Below are positions 26,564 through 32,576 of a DNA stretch of 32,576 bases, piece after piece; the stretch's first letter is position 1; each line of letters opens with the position of its first letter. Where the stretch lies: assembly GCA_016342355.1 (NCBI GenBank), contig JAEINP010000052.1:1-32576 (forward strand), read 5' to 3'. A program made the translations under genes and the position numbers. This stretch comes from Desulfatibacillum sp. Its GTDB lineage: Bacteria; Desulfobacterota; Desulfobacteria; Desulfobacterales; Desulfatibacillaceae. The notes beneath the pieces are model-generated. The model made no database searches. It was not told the DNA's origin and worked only from the letters and a program-made list of their open reading frames with translations.

Positions 26564-27310
26564 TTAATGGGAAGGACTCATGCTCGCCGAGGAAAGGGTG
26601 TCGTATGCCAATTCCATGAGGGGCTTGAGGTTGACGATGTCGGCGGTGTTGTAGGCAATCAGCTTGTCCAGGGCGGATTGGTCTCCGTTTTGCCAGGCCC
26701 TCCACAGGTACACCGCCTCCAAGCCGCCAAGGCCTTGGATGTCCTCCCCGCGGCTGATCCCTAATTCCTTTTCGATTTTTTTCAGGCCGCCCTTATGCCC
26801 TATTTTCTGGAGGGGATAGCGCAGGTCGATATGCCCCTGGGGCAGGGTGATGGAGGGAAAGGACCGTTTGATAAAGGGCAGGTCGAACATGGCGCCGTTA
26901 AAGGTGATGACCAGGTCGTATTGGGCGATATCGATTTCAAAATCCGAAAGATTGAACCCGTTGACGTAGGAAAAAACCTTTTGGCCGTCATAAATGCCGA
27001 TGACCGTGATTTCGTCCAGGTCGTGGTCAAGGCCGCTGGTTTCAATATCCAGGAACACGGCATTGTGTTTATACCGCCGGTACATCCTCCAGGCCTGGCC
27101 CGAAGGCAGGCATTTTCTGAAATAGGCCGGGTCGTCCAGGTGCTCCAGGGATTCTTCCAGGGCGGCCCGGATGACTTGGTCCCGGCCCGGTGAAAATACG
27201 GGGCCGGGCCAATGGAGGAAGTCCTGCCAGGTGGCTATGCCCTTTTTCCAAATGCGTTGTTCGGTTTTTTCGCCGATTCCCTGAATGTGCATAAAGGTGC
27301 GTTGGAGCAA
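26564..27310 (-). CDS. RNase H-like 3'-5' exonuclease, YprB family
   Basis: The 248-residue protein has an N-terminal helix-hairpin-like segment (HIQGIGEKTEQRIW) and a DEDD exonuclease domain: FLDIETSG (Asp88, Glu90), ITFNGAMFDLPFI (Asp143) and YNTADIVNL (the last Asp). It is predicted to degrade single-stranded nucleic acid with two metal ions. I keep the TTG start at 27310 because GGGGGA lies about eight bases upstream and the N-terminus MLQRTF-HIQGIG agrees with the family; an internal ATG at 27292 is the alternative. It follows a small gene on the same strand by 59 bp, and its stop is only 9 bp from the convergent glycyl radical enzyme stop. Confidence 0.85.
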   Translation of the reverse strand: MLQRTFMHIQGIGEKTEQRIWKKGIATWQDFLHWPGPVFSPGRDQVIRAALEESLEHLDDPAYFRKCLPSGQAWRMYRRYKHNAVFLDIETSGLDHDLDEITVIGIYDGQKVFSYVNGFNLSDFEIDIAQYDLVITFNGAMFDLPFIKRSFPSITLPQGHIDLRYPLQKIGHKGGLKKIEKELGISRGEDIQGLGGLEAVYLWRAWQNGDQSALDKLIAYNTADIVNLKPLMELAYDTLSSASMSPSH

Positions 27311-27369
27311 GGCACAGTCCCCCGTTGGTCATCAAATACTTTAAACGGAAAAAAAAGACGGGCTGGGGA

Positions 27370-27552
27370 TCAGTTTACCTCGTCCCAATGGTCTTCGGCC
27401 TTGCGCAGAAAATCGGCAAACTCGGGGTCGTCCTTTTCAATGCGGGCGGCAATTTGACGCCAGGTTTCCGAGACGCTGGAATAACCCTTTTGTCTAATCA
27501 GTCCTTCTACATACAAAAATACTTCATCCCGATTCATATCGGACATATCCAT
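27370..27552 (-). CDS. Small conserved-looking hypothetical protein
   Basis: The 60-residue acidic, helical protein (NRDEVFLYVEGLIRQKGYSS, ending EDHWDEVN) starts at ATG 27552 with GGGAG nine bases upstream; a TTG seven codons earlier overlaps that site and is less likely. I do not recognise a family. It precedes the YprB-like exonuclease and may be translated from the same message, so a partner role is possible but unproven. Confidence 0.6.
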   Translation of the reverse strand: MDMSDMNRDEVFLYVEGLIRQKGYSSVSETWRQIAARIEKDDPEFADFLRKAEDHWDEVN

Positions 27553-27697
27553 GGTTTTTTGCTCCCTTTTCAATAGTCTGGCAGGGGTATAGTCTCCCTG
27601 TTACATGCCTGCGGGATCAATGCCCGGAGACGGACCCTTTTTGAACATTTTCGAAGCAAAAAATCAAGGGCCGTGAGCAAATTCAACCCAGCCTTTG

Positions 27698-29278
27698 TTA
27701 AAAGCCGAATTCCTTGAGCAAGGCGTCCACCTCGTCCTGAGAATGGACGGCGTCGTCCCGCTGGGAATGAGAGGGTCCGTAAAGTTCCTCTGTGTCCTGT
27801 TTGGAGTCTTCTTTGGAAATCTTGACCCCAAATTTCAGGACCAGGTTGAGGAGCTTTTTCTCCAGGTCCTGGATCAGAACGATGACCTTTTGAATGACCT
27901 GTCCGGTTAGGTCCTGGTAGTCCTGGGCCGTGAAAATGTCCACCAGGTCCTTGTTGGTCAGGGCAGTGGACTCCAAAATGGACGAAGTGGTGACTCCGCA
28001 TGCCAGGACCTGTTTTCTGGCCATGCGCAAAAGCCCCTGCATAAGGGAAAGGGAACCGGCGGCGGGCTGCTCCTGCTCCTGCAATGCCAAGTCCATCATG
28101 GTATCCATGGAAGCCATGAGGATTTCCACATCCCCGGAGGACTCCTTGAGTTTTTCCATGAGGGCCATGTCCTTTTCGTTGCGCTCCTGGATGACTTCCG
28201 TGAGGTCCATGGTGGTTGAGGCCGCGTTCTCGGTCAGTTCAATAATGTGTTCCAGGCGCAGGCTGGAGTCTGGCAGCTTGTCTTCCACCAAGCCTTTCAT
28301 TTCAGGGTCCAGAGTTTGGGAGAATTCCCTCAGGGAATTATGCAGGGCGCGGGCCATCTGGCCAATTTCCCCGAACAAACCAAAGTCGGGGGTTCCCTTG
28401 GTGACGCCTTCTATGATTTTTTCAGCATTATCAATGTCCCCTGCGGTCAGGGCTTTCATAAATTCCAGCATTGAATTGACAATCTGGGAGCTTTCCTTGC
28501 CTGCATCCGGTGACGGAACTTGTGACAAGCCGCTCGCCAAAGTACCCGTGAAGGCCGCCTGGATGCCTCCGATCTTGGATCGGGGTATGGAAAGGGTAAT
28601 CATTTCCTCGCCATCTTCCTGGGCATCCACATGAATTTCGCCTCCTTCCTTTTTCAGATGCTCCTTAAAAGCCTTAAAAAACTCCTCTGTATCCATTTTC
28701 CAGATATCCAGAGCGGGCGGAGCGGCGGCAGGGGCATTATCGGTTGCGACGGGGGATGAAACCTGGAAATCTCCAGCTGCGGAGGACGGGGCGGTGGGTT
28801 CAGCAGGGGCCAGGGAGGTTTCCAGCATGTCAGACACGTCTGGCAGCCCGTCCCCTGGTTCTTCTTCCACCACTTCTGCAGGGGGAGCAGCGGCTTCCGG
28901 CGCCGGGGGGGGAGGCGCAACGGTCACGGGGGCTTCTCCCGACAGAATAGCCAGGACTTCCGCCATGCCATAATCCCCATGATCTCCTGTGAGGGCCTTG
29001 TCCAGGTGGTCTGTGAAGGTCTCCAGGGCGCAGGCCATGATGGCAAGATTATCCGGGGCCGGACTCTTCCCGATTTTATTTTCCAGAAAAACTGCAAGAT
29101 TGTCACAGATTTCCATAAGCTCTTCGGCCATGAGCATTTCCAGGGTCGTCAATAATTCGCCGATTTGGCCCCGTGACCTGTCAATATCCTCGTGAGCCGG
29201 GCTTGCGCATTCAAAAGTATGCCGTAGTTCTTTTACTGCCATTACAATATCTTGCAGGGTTTCATTATCCAATTGCAT
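27698..29278 (-). CDS. cheZ: CheZ chemotaxis protein phosphatase with a long N-terminal extension
   Basis: The 526-residue protein is CheZ in its C-terminal half: the helical hairpin from about residue 300, the catalytic DLTGQ (Asp456, Gln460, in the motif AQDYQDLTGQVIQ), and a C-terminal CheY-binding helix SQDEVDALLKEFGF after a flexible linker. E. coli CheZ is 214 residues. Here residues 1-115 are an added all-helical domain, 116-190 a Pro/Ala/Glu-rich linker, and 195-260 another small domain. The phosphatase removes phosphate from CheY-P to reset motor signalling. AGGAG precedes the ATG, and a -10 TATAAT lies about 40 bp upstream. No other chemotaxis gene is in the window. A diguanylate cyclase is divergent. 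Confidence 0.92.
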   Translation of the reverse strand: MQLDNETLQDIVMAVKELRHTFECASPAHEDIDRSRGQIGELLTTLEMLMAEELMEICDNLAVFLENKIGKSPAPDNLAIMACALETFTDHLDKALTGDHGDYGMAEVLAILSGEAPVTVAPPPPAPEAAAPPAEVVEEEPGDGLPDVSDMLETSLAPAEPTAPSSAAGDFQVSSPVATDNAPAAAPPALDIWKMDTEEFFKAFKEHLKKEGGEIHVDAQEDGEEMITLSIPRSKIGGIQAAFTGTLASGLSQVPSPDAGKESSQIVNSMLEFMKALTAGDIDNAEKIIEGVTKGTPDFGLFGEIGQMARALHNSLREFSQTLDPEMKGLVEDKLPDSSLRLEHIIELTENAASTTMDLTEVIQERNEKDMALMEKLKESSGDVEILMASMDTMMDLALQEQEQPAAGSLSLMQGLLRMARKQVLACGVTTSSILESTALTNKDLVDIFTAQDYQDLTGQVIQKVIVLIQDLEKKLLNLVLKFGVKISKEDSKQDTEELYGPSHSQRDDAVHSQDEVDALLKEFGF

Positions 29279-29318
29279 GGTGGTCGCTCCTTAAATGGAA
29301 TGGGGGCTTGGGGCAAGC

Positions 29319-29324
29319 ATTATA
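29319..29324 (-). promoter_or_regulatory. Consensus -10 hexamer upstream of cheZ
   Basis: On the minus strand TATAAT lies 41 bp before the cheZ ATG. The -35 at 16-18 bp spacing is poor (TGTTTC or TTTCTT), so an activator or a different sigma factor may be needed. Confidence 0.45.
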
Positions 29325-29487
29325 TATTGGATCATTTTGCAAGAAACATTCCAGAACACAAAAAACTTGTGCTAATCTGCATACAAACAAAGTCCGGACT
29401 TGAAAGACCTACCCAAGGCCTGCTAAAGAAAGAATACGTTTGCTTGGCATCTTATCAAACCTGCCTTAAACCTTGGCTATTGCGAGA

Positions 29488-30807
29488 ATGCGTGTGGGTT
29501 TTTCCATCAAGAAAATCGGCTATCCCCTTTTGGTCCCAGGTCTTTTGATCATTGCTTCCTGTTTTATGGTCCTGTGGTGGCCCGACCTTGTTAAAAATGT
29601 GGGCGACGCCCAAAAAGCGGGAGCTCTGCTGGAACTGCTGCCGGTGCTTCCCTACGCCGTATTCGGGGCAGGCATCATCATGGGCTGGAGATACAGCAAT
29701 ACGGGAATGATCCTGGCCTCCCTGGCCATGGCCTTGTCCTACGGATGCCTGTTGGCCACGGGCGCAGGCCCGGGAATCACCATGGGAGCGGGGGCTTCTG
29801 TCCTCCTGCCCCTGAATCTGCTCCTTTTCAGCCTGCTGACCAAACGGAGACTCCTCACCAGCTTTGGCATGGCGGCTTTGGGCGCCCTGGTCTTTCAGGT
29901 ATTGGCAGTTTGGATTTTTTGCGAACCGGGAATTTCCGACCTCACCCGGACCGCCCTGCAAATGTCCCCCGACCTGGGAAAACGCCTGGCAAACCTCCAG
30001 GCCAACCTCAACGCCTTATTCAACAATCCCGGCCCCTTGGGGATGGATCACCTTTCCATCCTGGGCCAGGTGATTTTTTGCTGGTCCTTTGTGATTTTTA
30101 TCGCCCGTCTGTATTTTGCCCCGGACCAGCTCGCCACAGGATTTTTTGGAGCCCTGTGCGCCGTGTTCATTGGGGTGTCCATGGGTTCCCGGGAAGCCTA
30201 TATGATCTTTTTCTCTACCGCCGGGCTTATCCTTCTCATCACCTCCATCGAGGCCTCCTTTTCCATGGCCTATATGGACGAACTCACCGGCTTGCCCGGC
30301 AGACGCAGCCTTAACGAAACCATGCTCAACCTGGGCAAGAAATACGTCATCGCCATGATCGATATCGACCATTTTAAAAAATTCAACGATAATTATGGCC
30401 ATAAAACCGGGGATCAGGTTTTAAAGATGATCGCCACAAGGCTGGGGAAAATGGGCGGAGGCGCCAGGACATTCCGGTACGGCGGCGAGGAATTTACGGC
30501 TATCTTTCCGGGCAAGGAAATTTTCGAAGCCCTGCCCCACATCGAAAAATATCGCCAGGATATTGAAAACACACCCTTTGTTGTCCGGAGCAAAGGAAGA
30601 AAAACAACCACCGCCAACAGCCGGGGCAAAGGACCTGCCCCCACTTCCAAACGGGTCAAGGTGACGGTCAGCATTGGCGTGGCCGAGCCCACCAAGGCCA
30701 TGACCAAGCCCGAACAGGTCATAAAAGCCGCCGATAAAATCCTCTATAAGGCAAAAAAATCCGGCAGAAACTGCGTCAAGTCCCTGTCATCATCCGAACA
30801 GCCATAA
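29488..30807 (+). CDS. Membrane-bound diguanylate cyclase (GGDEF)
   Basis: The 439-residue protein has an N-terminal membrane region of about seven or eight helices (to about residue 260), then a GGDEF domain beginning YMDELTGLPGRRSLNE. The substrate-metal motifs are MIDIDHFKKFND and YGGEEF (about residues 331-336), an active-type signature making c-di-GMP from GTP. The product-inhibition RxxD site expected just upstream is absent (GGGARTFRYGG). A Lys/Arg/Thr-rich insert (RSKGRKTTTANSRGKG) interrupts the domain before VKVTVSIGVAE. I use the ATG at 29488; a TTG five codons upstream is possible, and neither has a clear ribosome site. It is divergent from cheZ, pointing to motility control. Confidence 0.92.
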   Translation: MRVGFSIKKIGYPLLVPGLLIIASCFMVLWWPDLVKNVGDAQKAGALLELLPVLPYAVFGAGIIMGWRYSNTGMILASLAMALSYGCLLATGAGPGITMGAGASVLLPLNLLLFSLLTKRRLLTSFGMAALGALVFQVLAVWIFCEPGISDLTRTALQMSPDLGKRLANLQANLNALFNNPGPLGMDHLSILGQVIFCWSFVIFIARLYFAPDQLATGFFGALCAVFIGVSMGSREAYMIFFSTAGLILLITSIEASFSMAYMDELTGLPGRRSLNETMLNLGKKYVIAMIDIDHFKKFNDNYGHKTGDQVLKMIATRLGKMGGGARTFRYGGEEFTAIFPGKEIFEALPHIEKYRQDIENTPFVVRSKGRKTTTANSRGKGPAPTSKRVKVTVSIGVAEPTKAMTKPEQVIKAADKILYKAKKSGRNCVKSLSSSEQP

Positions 30808-31170
30808 GGAATTCCGTTTCTGGTAGTTGGCTACAAATTCTTCATCAACTTATGGACTTCCACACCGAATCGCGTTAGGAATTTCCAGGTAATATTCGAT
30901 TAAAAATCATGAACAATTGGCAGGTTGGGTGCTCTTTGCAAGGGTTGTTACTGCTTGAAACCGGTTTGCTCCAAACTATGTGATTTTTTTTATGCCTGGA
31001 TGAGCAGAGAGCAGGGTCCACCGCGCCAGCAGCCTTGGTTTTGTGAAGCGGTGTATGGGCTTTTGGCAAAGCCGCCGCCGCGTTTCGGTTAAAAGACCGT
31101 GTCATAGATTCACCCGTGGGATTGTTCGCTCGCTGTTGCTCAATTTGCAGTTTCAACTATTGGAAATATT
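30808..31170. other. 363-bp intergenic stretch without a supported gene
   Basis: The region between the cyclase and the glycosyltransferase has short open frames on both strands but none with a ribosome site and a recognisable product. Base composition shifts toward AT here. I see no repeats longer than a few bases and no terminator with a clear stem. Confidence 0.5.
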
Positions 31171-32505
31171 ATGCAAAAATGCGTTCGTGGAAATGCTTCA
31201 TTTGAATTTCAGGCCATGTTCTTCCCGATCATTGTTGGGGGCGCCATCCTGGCTGTTTATCAATTTTTTTTGAATCGAAGTTTATGGTTGGATGAAGCCT
31301 CGTTGGCTTTAAATATCATCAACAGGGATTTTGCCGGGCTTGCCAGGGCCTTGGACTATAATCAGGTCGCGCCAATAGGTTTTTTATTTGTAGAGAAATT
31401 GTTGGTTATGGCGTTTGGCGAAAATGAATTGGCGCTAAGACTTTTCCCCCTGGTCTGTTTTTTGGCCTCCATACCTTTCTTCTATTTATTTTCCGAAAAA
31501 CTGGTTGAAAACCATGTCATTGCGCTTATGGCTACAGCGATTTTCAGCATAGCATGGTCGATTTTGCGGTATTCATCCGAGGTCAAGCAGTATTCAACAG
31601 ATGTCCTATTTGCTATCGTTATTGTCTATTACCTATTGCATCTGAAAGTGCTGAATAACCGGTCCCTTGTCATTTTTGCGGTTTTTGGGGGCATTGCCCT
31701 ATGGTTTTCGAATACTGCGATAATAATGCTTTTTATTTCTGGTGTTTACTTGATGTATTTTGAGTTGCTCCGGAAAAAGAGCTTCAAAATATTATCCATC
31801 TTAATGCTTTGGGCTGCTTCGTTCTCCATCTACTATTTTTTCTTTATCCATAACCACCCGACCCGGGCATTCATGGCAACGTACTGGGGGAATTCATTTT
31901 TGCCGCTAAATCCGTTTGCAACGAAATTTTACATATTTTTATTTTCTTCAACAAAGGATATATATGCATATCTGCTAGGTTTCGGACCTTTTTGGTTTAT
32001 CCCGGCAACAATTTCATTAAGCGCTATCGGTTTTTTATTGTATCAAAAAAAGTATATTGTAATATATTTCTGTTTAGCACCCATGTTTATCACACTTTTC
32101 CTCTCTGCTTTCCATTTGTATCCTTTTTCAAGAAGGCTTCTGTTATTCATTTTACCGCAAATAATAATTATTTATTCAATTGGGCTGTATAACCTATTTC
32201 AGCTCATTAAAAGCAAATTGCCGATATTGCCCGTTGTTTTGTTGATACTGCCAGTTATAATTATGTTTTATCCGCTATATTTGCAATTTACACGGGACTT
32301 TGACGAAGTAAAGGATAGTTTGGAGTACATGGAAAAAAACATTCAAAAAGATGAATCTATTTACATTTATTATGGATCTAACAGGGCTTTCGAATTCTAC
32401 GAAAAAACAGGCGCGGTGAAAATTCTTAATCCAATAGTCGAAGGGTCATGCCACCGTGATGAAAATTTCAAGTATGATCAAGAGCTTTTAAATCTAAAAG
32501 GATAG
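31171..32505 (+). CDS. Membrane glycosyltransferase-like protein, GT39/PMT type, possibly truncated at its C-terminus
   Basis: The 444-residue protein has about ten hydrophobic helices and the loop signature of ArnT/PMT-type transferases: FLNRSLWLDEASLALNI, with the Asp-Glu pair in the first external loop, and a conserved RYSSEVKQYSTDVLF segment in the second. Such proteins move sugar from a polyprenyl carrier to lipid or protein at the membrane. The ribosome site at 31171 is weak and an internal Met16 is possible. The gene is clearly more AT-rich than its neighbours, consistent with transfer. It stops right after DQELLNLKG, where I recall that relatives continue with a short Arg-Val-Trp-like beta strand; a frame-shifted RARFFL follows, so a small C-terminal lesion is possible. 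Confidence 0.72.
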   Translation: MQKCVRGNASFEFQAMFFPIIVGGAILAVYQFFLNRSLWLDEASLALNIINRDFAGLARALDYNQVAPIGFLFVEKLLVMAFGENELALRLFPLVCFLASIPFFYLFSEKLVENHVIALMATAIFSIAWSILRYSSEVKQYSTDVLFAIVIVYYLLHLKVLNNRSLVIFAVFGGIALWFSNTAIIMLFISGVYLMYFELLRKKSFKILSILMLWAASFSIYYFFFIHNHPTRAFMATYWGNSFLPLNPFATKFYIFLFSSTKDIYAYLLGFGPFWFIPATISLSAIGFLLYQKKYIVIYFCLAPMFITLFLSAFHLYPFSRRLLLFILPQIIIIYSIGLYNLFQLIKSKLPILPVVLLILPVIIMFYPLYLQFTRDFDEVKDSLEYMEKNIQKDESIYIYYGSNRAFEFYEKTGAVKILNPIVEGSCHRDENFKYDQELLNLKG

Positions 32506-32576
32506 AGCAAGATTCTTTCTGTAAAATTGTTTAGTGGTCCGCACGTCCTTCTTTTGGCGATGGTTATGGTTCATCC

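Noticed and set aside
30875-31273. Overlapping frames on both strands in the intergenic stretch before the glycosyltransferase
   Set aside because: No ribosome sites, no recognisable motifs, and one overlaps the glycosyltransferase start in another frame.

Overview
The window reads as chromosomal DNA of a strictly or mostly anaerobic deltaproteobacterium (Desulfobacterota, Desulfatibacillum/Desulfococcus-like). This is inferred from gene content, not from a marker gene: a glycyl radical enzyme, a 2,4-dienoyl-CoA-reductase-like flavin/FeS oxidoreductase, a dehydrogenase-ferredoxin fusion, a TRAP solute-binding protein, a RicT/PSP1 protein beside holB and metG, and the dispersed G/C-rich intergenic palindromes common in such genomes. 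Most genes are moderately GC-rich; two small areas (about 664-930 and 30.8-32.5 kb) are visibly AT-rich and look acquired.

Layout. 1-2.0 kb is a mobile or degenerate zone: a REP-associated tyrosine transposase running off the left edge, a small DUF1488-like gene, then about 0.8 kb of palindromic and tandem repeats without a convincing gene, a possible gene remnant and a strong terminator. 2.0-7.0 kb is a three-gene minus-strand operon (SDR-ferredoxin fusion, OYE/DCR-like reductase, SRPBCC protein) with a divergent AraC-type regulator. 7.1-11.6 kb holds a membrane sensor-like protein divergent from a small hypothetical gene, then a coupled Fur/PerR-type regulator and catalase-peroxidase operon. 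Two closely matching Fur/PerR-type boxes (8301-8315 and 11575-11589) tie these units into a likely peroxide- or iron-responsive regulon. 11.9-12.9 kb is a lone TRAP solute receptor with a good terminator.

13.3-19.0 kb is a tight plus-strand housekeeping cluster: HU-like protein, holB, ricT, metG and a penicillin-binding protein. It is followed by a tandem DUF1566 protein and an OmpA-type lipoprotein. Convergent to these are a UshA-type 5'-nucleotidase lipoprotein and a TrmO-like tRNA methyltransferase.

23.6-26.6 kb is the most unusual gene: a 988-residue glycyl radical enzyme carrying an N-terminal SCP2-like (lipid-binding type) domain, with its own promoter and no activase nearby. It is followed by a YprB-like exonuclease with a small partner gene, an over-long CheZ phosphatase divergent from a membrane diguanylate cyclase, and an AT-rich family-39-like membrane glycosyltransferase at the right edge. 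I see no rRNA, tRNA, CRISPR array or complete insertion sequence.
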